From Dorea sp. CAG:317 (GTDB lineage: Bacteria > Bacillota > Clostridia > Lachnospirales > Lachnospiraceae): 42,318 bases of DNA. The position numbers and the translations under genes are program-made. The stretch lies in contig FR892679.1 of NCBI GenBank assembly GCA_000433535.1, forward strand, positions 5,850 through 48,167, written 5' to 3'. Below the pieces are notes generated by a model that saw nothing but the letters and a program-made list of their open reading frames with translations, was not told the origin of the DNA and did not search any database. Shown here piece after piece: positions 16,769 to 24,670 of this stretch (position 1 is the first letter of the stretch; each line of letters starts with the position of its first letter).

Positions 16769-18055
16769 ATGAGTTATAAAAGATTAATTCCCTGCATCTT
16801 TATTGCAGGCGGAAAAGTAGTAAAATGGGTGAATGATAAAACGGTTCTCTGTGAGGATGCGGTGAAGCTTGCCAGATATTATAGTGATCACGGGGCGGAT
16901 GAACTGCTTGTATTTGATCTGTCTGATTCAGACGAAGATCATGATAACAGTATTGATCTTATGCGAAAGATTAATCGTAACATCAGTATTCCGATGGTTG
17001 CCGGCGGCAACATCAAACGCCTTGAGGATGTTAAGAAGATTCTGTATGCCGGCGCGAAACGTGCAATGCTTAATTTCTCAAAACCGGGAAGTACTGCTGA
17101 AGTCGAAGAGGCTGCAAAACGGTTTGGAAAAGAAAAGATCGCAGTATCGCTCAATGATTTTGACGCTTTGTTTAAGCATCAACAGATCATTGAGGATTTT
17201 ACAAGTGAAATCATCTTCATGCATCGTCTGGACCTTAATTCCGTGATGAACGTGACAGATATACCATGTGTTATCCTTACCGACACAGAAGAAAAGCCGG
17301 AATTATTTAAGATTTTAAAATGTCCGGGAGTCAAAGGGTTATCGGGAAAATATATCAGCCAGTCCAATATGGATTTTGTGACATTTAAAGAGGAATGCAA
17401 GCAAGAAGGAATTAAAATGACCTCCTTTGAAAGTATTATGGATTTTTCTCAGTTCAAGCTAAATGAGCAGGGACTGCTTCCGGTGATTGTACAGCACTAT
17501 AAGACAAAGGATGTACTTATGCTTGCTTATATGAACGAAGAAGCTTTCGATAAGACGATTAAAACCGGGAAAATGACCTATTACAGCAGAAGCAGAAACG
17601 CATTGTGGGTAAAAGGTGAGACGAGCGGACATTTCCAATATGTAAAGTCTCTGACCATTGATTGTGATAAAGATACGCTGCTTGCGAAGGTGGACCAGAT
17701 TGGCGCTGCGTGTCATACAGGTAATCCGACCTGTTTCTTCCAGCCGTTAGCCGGAACAGACGATGAAAAAGCAAATCCACAGCGCATCTTTGAACATGTA
17801 TATCATACGATCGTGGATCGCAAACAGAATCCAAAAGAAGGCTCTTATACGAATTATTTGTTTGAAAAAGGAATTGATAAAATATTGAAAAAAGTAGGAG
17901 AGGAAGCGACAGAGACGGTTATTGCAGCTAAAAATCCGAATCTGGAAGAATTGAAATACGAAGTGGCAGATCTCCTCTATCATCTGATGGTTCTTATGGT
18001 GGAACGTGGATTATCGTGGGAGGATATTACACAGGAACTCTCAGACCGCGAATAG
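16769..18055 (+). CDS. hisIE: HisIE bifunctional enzyme with a degenerate HisF-like N-terminal domain
   Basis: The 428-residue protein has three parts. Residues 1 to about 220 resemble the HisF/HisA barrel (YKRLIPC at the start, DELLVFDLSDSDE, PMVAGGNIKRLEDVKKILYAGAKRAMLN). The catalytic Asp of HisF at position 11 is Phe here (PCIFI instead of PCLDV), and the second catalytic Asp and C-terminal phosphate loop are not clear. Residues about 230-335 are HisI, with LMLAYMNEEAF, the metal-binding DCDKDT and CHTGNPTCFF. Residues about 355-428 are HisE, with KVGEEATETVIAAKN. HisI/HisE convert phosphoribosyl-ATP to phosphoribosyl-formimino-AICAR-phosphate. It ends the operon. Confidence 0.9.
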   Translation: MSYKRLIPCIFIAGGKVVKWVNDKTVLCEDAVKLARYYSDHGADELLVFDLSDSDEDHDNSIDLMRKINRNISIPMVAGGNIKRLEDVKKILYAGAKRAMLNFSKPGSTAEVEEAAKRFGKEKIAVSLNDFDALFKHQQIIEDFTSEIIFMHRLDLNSVMNVTDIPCVILTDTEEKPELFKILKCPGVKGLSGKYISQSNMDFVTFKEECKQEGIKMTSFESIMDFSQFKLNEQGLLPVIVQHYKTKDVLMLAYMNEEAFDKTIKTGKMTYYSRSRNALWVKGETSGHFQYVKSLTIDCDKDTLLAKVDQIGAACHTGNPTCFFQPLAGTDDEKANPQRIFEHVYHTIVDRKQNPKEGSYTNYLFEKGIDKILKKVGEEATETVIAAKNPNLEELKYEVADLLYHLMVLMVERGLSWEDITQELSDRE

Positions 18056-18114
18056 CATACAAAAACTGCGATTTTGTATGAGTTTGCATGGGAAGATCAC
18101 AGGAATAAGAAAAG

Positions 18115-18160
18115 AAAGCCGGGCATATACTTCTTACAAAAAAAGAAGGTGCCCGGCTTT
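18115..18160 (+). other. Long hairpin between hisIE and the small membrane protein gene
   Basis: AAAGCCGGGCA (18115-18125) and TGCCCGGCTTT (18150-18160) are perfectly complementary. Inside, CTTCTT (18130-18135) pairs with AAGAAG (18143-18148). The structure ends exactly at the ATG at 18161 and contains the only ribosome-binding-like AAGG (18146-18149). It lacks a good T run. It may be the his-operon terminator, a translational switch, or both. Confidence 0.6.
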
Positions 18161-18466
18161 ATGAATGATTCGGAACGACGACGCAAAGAGCTCTTAGAAC
18201 TAACAAGACAAAGATATAGTGACTCCACTGCACCGCCTGCAGTCCATCCGCGGTACCATGCAGTCTATGAAGATCTCTACGGAACGGAGGATGAACTTCC
18301 GGGTGGAACATTGGGAATCCGAACATTTTTCTGTATCCTTCTTCTTGCTGTATTTTTATCCATGGAACATAATCATAACGAAATTTGGAACGTGAGCAGT
18401 GAAAACGTAGTAGAGGCTGTAACAAATGATATGGATATTCAGGAATCGCTTGAAGTTCTACGATAG
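18161..18466 (+). CDS. Small single-pass membrane protein of unknown function
   Basis: I do not recognise this 101-residue protein. It has a charged, Arg-rich N-terminus (NDSERRRKELLELTRQRYSD), a Pro-containing linker and one hydrophobic helix, TFFCILLLAVFLSM (about residues 54-70). A C-terminal acidic tail (NVVEAVTNDMDIQESLEVL) follows. The frame stays open back to an ATG at 18074 (130 residues), but that extension runs through the hairpin and looks non-coding, so 18161 is preferred. No Shine-Dalgarno lies outside the hairpin. Function is unknown. Confidence 0.6.
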   Translation: MNDSERRRKELLELTRQRYSDSTAPPAVHPRYHAVYEDLYGTEDELPGGTLGIRTFFCILLLAVFLSMEHNHNEIWNVSSENVVEAVTNDMDIQESLEVLR

Positions 18467-18657
18467 TTTGTTTGGCTTTTTTTCAGATAAAAAACAAGGT
18501 GTACAAAATGTGGAGGAGAATATAGTTCATGTAATTGTATTAAATTTATTGATGAGTGTAGTGAAGAGATAACTAAGTTTAATTTTTTAGGAGCTACATG
18601 GACAAATCGTCATACTTAATATTAAATATTCCATAAGAAAAGAACATTATTTTTACA
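18467..18657. other. AT-rich intergenic gap with no supported gene
   Basis: Before the toxin-antitoxin promoter I see only very short reading frames. One frame without an ATG runs for about 40 codons across 18463-18572 and could be a gene remnant, but I cannot support it. Confidence 0.4.
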
Positions 18658-18686
18658 TTGTAATCTCTCAAAAACAAAGATATACT
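18658..18686 (+). promoter_or_regulatory. Promoter of the MNT/HEPN module
   Basis: TTGTAA at 18658-18663 and TATACT at 18681-18686 are separated by 17 bases. A strong AAAGGGGGG ribosome binding site follows at 18705. Confidence 0.55.
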
Positions 18687-18721
18687 ATAACTAGAGATAA
18701 TCGGAAAGGGGGGACTGCTTT

Positions 18722-19063
18722 ATGCCAATGACGATTAAAACATTACTTGCAGATTATCTGGCTGAAATTCAGAAAATATATGGTTTGCACTTGAAAAGCG
18801 TCATACTTTACGGGTCTTATGCCAGAGGCGATTATACACCGGAGTCAGATGTGGATATTATGATTCTAGTGGATCTACCTGATGATGAGTTGGATCAATA
18901 TGCAGATGAACTTGCCGAAGTGGGGTTTGAGTATAATGTTGCACATGACATCTGGATGATGCCTGTGGTGAGAAATCAGGATCATTTTAATCATTGGGTA
19001 AAAGCCTATCCTTTTTACGAAAATGTTCAGAAGGAAGGGGTGAAGCTTTATGAAGCAGCCTGA
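18722..19063 (+). CDS. MNT-domain nucleotidyltransferase, probable antitoxin
   Basis: The 113-residue protein is a minimal nucleotidyltransferase of the DNA polymerase beta superfamily. The active-site signature is G31-S32, ten residues, then D43-x-D45 (GSYARGDYTPESDVDI). In MntA/HepT systems this protein neutralises its HEPN partner by adding AMP to a tyrosine near the HEPN active site. It overlaps the HEPN gene by 14 bases, has a strong ribosome binding site and its own promoter. Assignment as antitoxin follows from the family and arrangement. Confidence 0.85.
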   Translation: MPMTIKTLLADYLAEIQKIYGLHLKSVILYGSYARGDYTPESDVDIMILVDLPDDELDQYADELAEVGFEYNVAHDIWMMPVVRNQDHFNHWVKAYPFYENVQKEGVKLYEAA

Positions 19064-19463
19064 TTCTGTGGATATAGGGACTAGAATGGATGTGGCAAAA
19101 CATCGTTTAGATGTGGCACAAGAAGATTTAGATACCGCACACCTTACTTTTGACGCCGGACAATTTCGTGGAGCAAATAATAGAGCCTATTATAGCATCT
19201 TTCATACCATAAGTGCTGTACTTGCCAAGGAAGGTGTTGCTTTTAAACGTCACAAAGATACGTTGAGTTATTTTGATAAGAATTATATCAATACAGAAAT
19301 ATTTCCAAGGGAACTAGATCGGAAAATAGTGAAGGCAGAAGAAATTCGACACGCCAGTGACTATGATACATTTTATATTGCCTCCCAAGAAGTAACGGAG
19401 CAACAGATTAAAACTGCGGAAATGCTGCTGGAATTAGCCAAGAATCATTTAGAAATTGAATAA
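19050..19463 (+). CDS. HEPN-domain protein, probable RNase toxin
   Basis: The 137-residue helical protein has the HEPN RNase motif R45-x6-H52 (NRAYYSIFH) and the pattern FRGANNRAYYSIFHTISAVLAKEG of the COG1895/COG2250 group. Its two tyrosines next to the Arg are candidate AMPylation sites, but the canonical HepT RX4HXY form is not present. It is translationally coupled to the MNT gene through a 14-base overlap and followed by a strong terminator. The pair is a likely type VII-like toxin-antitoxin or phage-defence module. Confidence 0.82.
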   Translation: MKQPDSVDIGTRMDVAKHRLDVAQEDLDTAHLTFDAGQFRGANNRAYYSIFHTISAVLAKEGVAFKRHKDTLSYFDKNYINTEIFPRELDRKIVKAEEIRHASDYDTFYIASQEVTEQQIKTAEMLLELAKNHLEIE

Positions 19464-19483
19464 ATCTGTTTCTTTTAAATATT

Positions 19484-19530
19484 AAAACACGAAAGTAAGA
19501 ATCTGAGTAGATTTTTGCTTTCGTGTTTTT
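19484..19530 (+). terminator. Terminator of the MNT/HEPN module
   Basis: AAAACACGAAAG (19484-19495) pairs with CTTTCGTGTTTT (19518-19529). An inner AATCT/AGATT stem extends it, and the 3' arm ends in five T. Confidence 0.85.
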
Positions 19531-19567
19531 AATGTCCTGATTTATGAGCTAGAGGAAAGATATTTGC

Positions 19568-19596
19568 TTGAAGTTCTTCTCTAAAATGTATATAAT
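19568..19596 (+). promoter_or_regulatory. Promoter of the radical SAM pair
   Basis: TTGAAG at 19568-19573 and TATAAT at 19591-19596 have a 17-base spacer, 51 bases before the preferred start codon. Confidence 0.65.
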
Positions 19597-19646
19597 AATA
19601 TGGATTGGATGATGTAAAATATATACAAAAAATAGAAGGGGAAAAT

Positions 19647-21512
19647 ATGAGAAAATTAGCTTTAAGCGATGATATATTATTGAGCATAGAGAAGCCCGCC
19701 CGCTATATCGGTGGAGAGGTGAATTCTGTAATGAAGGACAAACATGAGGTGGATATCCGTTTCGCTATGTGCTTTCCTGACGTCTATGAGATCGGAATGT
19801 CTCATTTAGGAATTCAGATTCTCTATGATATGTTTAACCGTCGGGAGGATGTGTGGTGTGAACGTGTTTATTCTCCATGGCTGGATCTCGACAAAGTAAT
19901 GAGAGAAGAAAATATCCCTCTTTTCGCACTGGAATCACAAGATTCAATCAAAGATTTTGATTTTCTTGGAATTACGATCCAGTATGAGATGTGCTATACC
20001 AATATTTTGCAGGTGCTGGACTTAAGCCATATTCCACTCAAATCTTGTGAACGGACAGAAGAAGATCCGATTGTGATTGGCGGAGGACCTTGTACTTACA
20101 ATCCGGAACCGATTGCTGAATTTTTTGATCTATTCTATATCGGTGAGGGAGAGACCGTGTACGATCAGCTTCTTGATGCGTACAAAGAGAATAAAAGAAA
20201 TGGTGGTTCCAGAAAGGACTACTTAAAAATAGCATCGCAGATAGAGGGAATCTATGTGCCTTGTTTTTATGATGCTGCCTATAACGAAGATGGAACGCTC
20301 GCCTCTTTTACAACTAATTATGAGAACGCGCCGAAGACCATTCAAAAGCAGATGGTGTTAGATGTAACTGATACATACTATCCGGAAGCTCCGGTTGTTC
20401 CCTTTATCAAGGTGACGCAAGATAGGTGTGTGTTAGAAATACAAAGAGGCTGTATTCGAGGATGTCGGTTCTGTCAGGCCGGAATGCTGTATCGTCCTAC
20501 CAGAGAGCGGGATGTTGAAGTGTTAAAAAATTATGCTGTTCAAATGTTAAAAAATACCGGGCATGAAGAGATTTCTCTGAGTTCATTAAGTTCCAGTGAT
20601 TACAGCCAGTTAAAGGAATTGGTTACATTTCTGATTGATGAATTTCATGGGAAAGGAATCAACATTTCCCTTCCATCTCTTCGAATTGATGCTTTTTCAT
20701 TAGATGTGATGGAAAAGGTACAGGATATTAGAAAAAGTAGTCTTACGTTTGCGCCGGAAGCCGGTTCCCAGCGAATGCGTGATGTAATCAATAAAGGAAT
20801 TACAGAAGAAGATATTCTCTCCGGGGCAGGGCAAGCATTTGAAGGCGGCTGGAATAAAGTAAAGCTATATTTTATGCTCGGTCTTCCGACAGAGACAGAA
20901 GAAGACCAGAAGGCGATTGCTGTTCTGGCTGACAAAGTAGCGAGAAGATATTACGAGATTCCTAAGGATCAGAGAAATGGGAAATGTCAGATTACGGCAA
21001 GCTCTTCATTCTTTATTCCGAAGCCCTTTACACCATTTCAGTGGGCAAGGATGTATACAAATGAGGAATACATTTCACGGGCAGCTACGGTAAAACATGC
21101 ATTTAACGATCAATTAAATCGTAAGAGCCTGAAATACCACTGGCACGATGCGGAAGTCACTGTGCTGGAAGGCGTATTTGCACGTGGTGACCGTAAAGTT
21201 TCCAAAGTCATTGAAGAGGCGTACCATATGGGATGTATCTATGATGCATGGAGTGAAAACTTTGACAACGATAAATGGATGGAAGCGTTCCGACGCTGTG
21301 GTCTTACCATTGCTTTCTATAACGAACGTGAGCGTGGAGAAGAGGAGTTGTTCCCATGGGACTTCATTGATATTGGTGTCACGAAAAAATTCTTAAGAAG
21401 AGAGTGGGAGCGTGCCATGAATGCAGAAGTTACCCCAAATTGCAGACAAAAGTGTTCTGGCTGCGGTGCAGGAAAATATCAAGGAGGTGTCTGTGTTGAA
21501 AGCAAGAATTAA
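19647..21512 (+). CDS. TIGR03960 family B12-binding/radical SAM protein
   Basis: The 621-residue protein has an N-terminal cobalamin-binding-like domain (FPDVYEIGMSHLGIQILYD, GGGPCTYNPEPIAEFFDLFYIGEGE). A radical SAM domain follows, with cluster cysteines C269, C273 and C276 in RGCIRGCRFCQAGMLYRP. FAPEAGSQRMRDVINKG is the family hallmark. The C-terminus has another Cys cluster, CRQKCSGCGAGKY. The ATG at 19647 is preferred over the in-frame 19605 because AGAAGGGGA precedes it. It overlaps its usual partner, the TIGR03936 gene. The pair often sits next to rng and rplU and may act in RNA metabolism; the reaction is unknown. Confidence 0.93.
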   Translation: MRKLALSDDILLSIEKPARYIGGEVNSVMKDKHEVDIRFAMCFPDVYEIGMSHLGIQILYDMFNRREDVWCERVYSPWLDLDKVMREENIPLFALESQDSIKDFDFLGITIQYEMCYTNILQVLDLSHIPLKSCERTEEDPIVIGGGPCTYNPEPIAEFFDLFYIGEGETVYDQLLDAYKENKRNGGSRKDYLKIASQIEGIYVPCFYDAAYNEDGTLASFTTNYENAPKTIQKQMVLDVTDTYYPEAPVVPFIKVTQDRCVLEIQRGCIRGCRFCQAGMLYRPTRERDVEVLKNYAVQMLKNTGHEEISLSSLSSSDYSQLKELVTFLIDEFHGKGINISLPSLRIDAFSLDVMEKVQDIRKSSLTFAPEAGSQRMRDVINKGITEEDILSGAGQAFEGGWNKVKLYFMLGLPTETEEDQKAIAVLADKVARRYYEIPKDQRNGKCQITASSSFFIPKPFTPFQWARMYTNEEYISRAATVKHAFNDQLNRKSLKYHWHDAEVTVLEGVFARGDRKVSKVIEEAYHMGCIYDAWSENFDNDKWMEAFRRCGLTIAFYNERERGEEELFPWDFIDIGVTKKFLRREWERAMNAEVTPNCRQKCSGCGAGKYQGGVCVESKN

Positions 21513-22212
21513 ATTTCGAAAATATGGTATCATGCGTTTCATCGGGCACCTGGATGTCATGCGTTTTTTTCAAAAAGCAATGCGACGTGCCAACATTCCG
21601 ATTGCATTCACGGGTGGTTACAGCCCGCACATGATTATGTCTTTTGCACAGCCTTTAGGTGTGGGACTCACCAGTGACGGAGAATATCTGGATATTGAAC
21701 TGACGGAGTCTATCTCCTCCGAGGATGCTGTGAGACAGTTGAATGAAGTTAATGTTGAGGGAATAGAAATTTTGAGTTTTGTACAAATCTCAGACGAAAA
21801 AAAGGCGAGTGGTATGACGATTGTAGCTGCTGCGCGTTATGAAATTACCTGTCTGGAATCGAAGAAGTCTGCGGAAGTTACAAAAAATATTCCGTTCGAT
21901 TGGAATGAGAAGATTACAGATTTTCTAAAACAGTCTGAGATTATGGTATTAAAGAAAACAAAGAAAAATGAGCGCGAGATCAACATTCGCCCGCTCATTT
22001 ATGAAATGAATGTTTCAGAAGAGCATATTCAGATGCTTCTTGCTGCCGGAAGTGAAGAAAACTTAAAGCCGGATCTTGTCATGCAGGCATTTCTTCAACA
22101 TGCCGGAGCAAACAGCGAAGAGACACCTCTTCACTACCACCGTGTCGATGTTTACTCGGCGGCAGAAGACGGATTTGTCCCACTGGACAGCCTTGGAACC
22201 ATAATTTATTAA
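21496..22212 (+). CDS. TIGR03936 family radical SAM-associated protein (DUF2344)
   Basis: The 238-residue protein matches DUF2344, the companion of TIGR03960: KARIKFRKYGIMRFIGHLDVMRFFQKAMRRANIPIAFTGGYSPHMIMSF. The TTG at 21496 is taken as start because AGGAGG at 21482-21487 is 8 bases upstream and the resulting MKARIKF fits the usual N-terminus. GTG at 21493 is the alternative. A longer frame from 21421 lies inside the upstream gene. It overlaps the TIGR03960 gene by 17 bases. Function is unknown; it probably works with its partner. Confidence 0.9.
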   Translation: MKARIKFRKYGIMRFIGHLDVMRFFQKAMRRANIPIAFTGGYSPHMIMSFAQPLGVGLTSDGEYLDIELTESISSEDAVRQLNEVNVEGIEILSFVQISDEKKASGMTIVAAARYEITCLESKKSAEVTKNIPFDWNEKITDFLKQSEIMVLKKTKKNEREINIRPLIYEMNVSEEHIQMLLAAGSEENLKPDLVMQAFLQHAGANSEETPLHYHRVDVYSAAEDGFVPLDSLGTIIY

Positions 22213-22237
22213 GCGAAAAACAGAGAGATAAAAAGAC

Positions 22238-22723
22238 ATGGGAAAAAAAGAAGTAAAAACAAATGCCATGCGTATTCTGGAGCGTCAGAAAATTCCGTAT
22301 ACGTATGAAACGTACGAATGTGACGAATTTACGGATGGCATTGAAACAGCCGACAAACTCGGCTATGAACATCAATATGTATATAAAACACTGGTAACTA
22401 CGGGAAAAAGCGGAGAACATTATGTCTTTGTCATTCCGATTGAAGAAGAAATTGACTTCAAAAAAGCGGCAAAAGCTGTAGGTGAGAAATCTTTGGAGAT
22501 GCTTCACCTGAAAGATCTTACAAAGGTTACCGGATATGTGAGAGGCGGCTGTACAGCTGTCGGCATGAAGAAACAATTTCCGACTGTTATACAGGAGGAT
22601 GCCAAAGACCTTCCGCATATGCACGTAAGTGGAGGAAAATTAGGTATGCAGCTGACGCTGGCTCCGCTTGATCTCGCAAAAGCGGCTAATGCAGAATTTG
22701 CGGATATCATTCACAGACCTTAG
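22238..22723 (+). CDS. ybaK: Cys-tRNA(Pro)/aminoacyl-tRNA deacylase YbaK-like
   Basis: The 161-residue protein belongs to the YbaK/EbsC family, which hydrolyses mischarged Cys-tRNA(Pro) and related aminoacyl-tRNAs in trans. Recognisable parts are TNAMRILERQKIPYTYETYE, HQYVYKTLVTTG, the lysine in VIPIEEEIDFKKAAKAVG and the conserved GYVRGGCTAVGMKKQFPTVI loop. It starts 26 bases after the radical SAM-associated gene with a weak AGAGAG ribosome binding site. Length is normal. Confidence 0.92.
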   Translation: MGKKEVKTNAMRILERQKIPYTYETYECDEFTDGIETADKLGYEHQYVYKTLVTTGKSGEHYVFVIPIEEEIDFKKAAKAVGEKSLEMLHLKDLTKVTGYVRGGCTAVGMKKQFPTVIQEDAKDLPHMHVSGGKLGMQLTLAPLDLAKAANAEFADIIHRP

Positions 22724-22738
22724 GAGGATGAAAGGCAT

Positions 22739-23347
22739 ATGACAAAAGAAATGGACACCGTTATTTTTGATATCGGTAATGTTCTGATTCATTTTGACTG
22801 GATGGGATACTTAAAATCTCTTGAGTTTGATGAGGAAACATATGAGCATGTGGCAAATGCGATGTTTCGAAATGAAGATTGGAATGCCGGGGATTCCGGG
22901 CTTGTGACTACAGAAGAGTGGCTCCGGCTTTTTATAGACAATGATCGGGCGTACGAAGCGCAGATTCGTAAGACATTTGATGGTTTTGGAGCGTCAATTG
23001 TTCCTTATGAATTTACCGAACCGTGGATTCAATATTTCCGGGAAAGAGAAATGAAGATTTATTATCTTTCTAATTACTCTGAGGAAATGTATCGTCAGTC
23101 AAAGGAACGGCTTTCATTTTTAAATCATTTCGACGGCGGTGTATTCTCATGGAAAGAAAAATGTATGAAACCGGATAAAGACATTTATGAAATTCTTCTT
23201 TCTCGATATGAGATCGATCCGAAGCACGCATTGTTCTTTGATGACCGGGAAGAAAATGTAGAAGCGGCTGCGAAACTTGGCATCCGTGGCGTAGTATTTC
23301 GCCCGGAGATTGCAAGGCAGATGTTGGAAGACGCAGGTAGAGATTAA
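22739..23347 (+). CDS. HAD-superfamily hydrolase (YihX-like)
   Basis: The 202-residue HAD protein carries motif I as FDIGNVL. D11 is the nucleophile and the usual second Asp is Gly13, as in YihX/alpha-D-glucose-1-phosphatase and epoxide-hydrolase-like HADs. YYLSNYSEEMYRQ is motif II, the lysine of EKCMKPDKDIYE is motif III and LFFDDREENVEAA is motif IV. The helical cap is small. A sugar phosphatase role is plausible but unproven. AGGAGG precedes it and ybaK ends 15 bases upstream. Confidence 0.88.
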   Translation: MTKEMDTVIFDIGNVLIHFDWMGYLKSLEFDEETYEHVANAMFRNEDWNAGDSGLVTTEEWLRLFIDNDRAYEAQIRKTFDGFGASIVPYEFTEPWIQYFREREMKIYYLSNYSEEMYRQSKERLSFLNHFDGGVFSWKEKCMKPDKDIYEILLSRYEIDPKHALFFDDREENVEAAAKLGIRGVVFRPEIARQMLEDAGRD

Positions 23348-23389
23348 GAAAATAATGAAGATAGATACTAAAGGGGAGGATAGCAAAAG

Positions 23390-23803
23390 ATGAATATTTT
23401 ATTTTTTCTGAAGCCTAAGAGTGAACTGGCTTACATCTATGATTATCATACACTTCGTCAGGCATTGGAAATTATGGAGCATCACAGATATTCCTGTGTG
23501 CCGATTCTTGATAAAGATGGAAAATATGTTGGTTCTATTACGGAAGGGGATCTTCTTTGGGGCGTTAAGAAAATGAACCTGATGAATATTAAGGAAGCTG
23601 AAAATATCAGCATTATGAAAATTGAAAGAAGACGGGCATATCAACCGGTATCAATTGGCGCTAATATGGAAGATATTATCGGACGTGCGATGGAACAAAA
23701 TTATGTTCCTGTTATAGATGATCAGGAGCATTTTATTGGAATTATTACAAGACGTGATATTATCGGATATTGTTATGACAAAACAAAGGAGTGTGCGAAA
23801 TAG
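23390..23803 (+). CDS. CBS-domain pair protein
   Basis: The 137-residue protein is a stand-alone Bateman module with two CBS repeats. The first is around residues 15-55 (LRQALEIMEHHRYSCVPILDKDGKYVGSITEGDLLW), the second around 80-130 (GANMEDIIGRAMEQNYVPVIDDQEHFIGIITRRDIIGYCYD). Such proteins sense adenine nucleotides or similar ligands. No DNA-binding or catalytic domain is attached, and the ligand is unknown. It has an AGGGGAGGA ribosome binding site and abuts the amidohydrolase gene directly, with no gap. Confidence 0.88.
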   Translation: MNILFFLKPKSELAYIYDYHTLRQALEIMEHHRYSCVPILDKDGKYVGSITEGDLLWGVKKMNLMNIKEAENISIMKIERRRAYQPVSIGANMEDIIGRAMEQNYVPVIDDQEHFIGIITRRDIIGYCYDKTKECAK

Positions 23804-24595
23804 ATGATCATTGATTTTCATACGCATATGTTCCCGGACAGGATAGCAGAGAGCACGATACACTTTCTGGCCGATACATGTCAAACAAGCCCGCATACAA
23901 ACGGAACTTATGAGGGACTGTCTGCTTCTACCCGGGAAGCAAAAATAGATTTAAGTGTTGCGCTTCCGGTTGTGACGAAGCCATCCCAGTTTCGTTCGAT
24001 CAATGAGTTTGCATCTCATTACCGAGATGGAAATATTTTATCTTTTGGCGGGATTCATCCGGCGTGTGACGACTACCGAAGTGAACTTCACGAATTAAAA
24101 GAGATGGGATTTTTAGGGATTAAATTACATCCTGATTATCAAGATATGTATTTTAACGATATCCGCTATAAAAGGATACTGGACTATGCTTCAGAGCTTG
24201 GACTGATTGTCGTTGTACATGCCGGAAAAGATCCGAAATGCCCGGATCATGTTCACTGTACTCCGGAAATGATTGAAGAAGTGCTAAATGAAGTGGCGCC
24301 GGAGAAGCTTGTGTTGGCTCATTTTGGCGGTAATGAAATGTGGGACGAAGTGGAACAGCGTTTGATCGGAAGAAATGTATATCTTGATACAGCTGTAGTG
24401 CTTGATACAATGCCGGAAGAACAGTTTGTACGAATGGTACGTGCCCATGGCGCAGACAAAGTGCTGTTTGCTACGGATTCTCCTTGGAGAGGACAGACCG
24501 AATTTGTTAAACGAATGAAAGAGATATCGTTGACGGAAGAAGAGAGAACCCAGATATTCTCCAAAACAGCACATAGATTATTGCAAATTAAGTAA
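23804..24595 (+). CDS. Amidohydrolase-2 family metal-dependent hydrolase
   Basis: The 263-residue TIM-barrel protein has the N-terminal metal motif MIIDFHTHMF, then GIHPACDDY, GIKLHPDYQDMYF, VVHAGKDP, LVLAHFGGNEMWDEV and a late ATDSPWRGQ with the barrel Asp. This matches the PF04909 amidohydrolase/decarboxylase group. The substrate cannot be inferred. It starts immediately after the CBS gene stop, and AAAGGAG lies 12 bases upstream. It ends at a bidirectional terminator facing the M20 dipeptidase. Confidence 0.88.
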   Translation: MIIDFHTHMFPDRIAESTIHFLADTCQTSPHTNGTYEGLSASTREAKIDLSVALPVVTKPSQFRSINEFASHYRDGNILSFGGIHPACDDYRSELHELKEMGFLGIKLHPDYQDMYFNDIRYKRILDYASELGLIVVVHAGKDPKCPDHVHCTPEMIEEVLNEVAPEKLVLAHFGGNEMWDEVEQRLIGRNVYLDTAVVLDTMPEEQFVRMVRAHGADKVLFATDSPWRGQTEFVKRMKEISLTEEERTQIFSKTAHRLLQIK

Positions 24596-24610
24596 GAAAA
24601 ACAGACTATA

Positions 24611-24660
24611 AACAGGCACTGTAAAATAGATGATTTTGAAATCTATGTACAGTGCCTGTT
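24611..24660. terminator. Bidirectional terminator between convergent genes
   Basis: AACAGGCACTGT and ACAGTGCCTGTT enclose a second AATAGAT/ATCTAT stem. The outer arms end in T-rich sequence on the plus strand and A-rich sequence on the minus-facing side. Confidence 0.85.
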
Positions 24661-24670
24661 TAATTTTGTT

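Noticed and set aside
18463..18572. A roughly 40-codon frame in the AT-rich gap before the MNT gene
   Set aside because: It has no ATG, no ribosome binding site and no recognisable similarity.
22079..22624. A 181-codon minus-strand frame across the DUF2344 and ybaK genes
   Set aside because: It is a shadow of two strongly supported genes on the plus strand.
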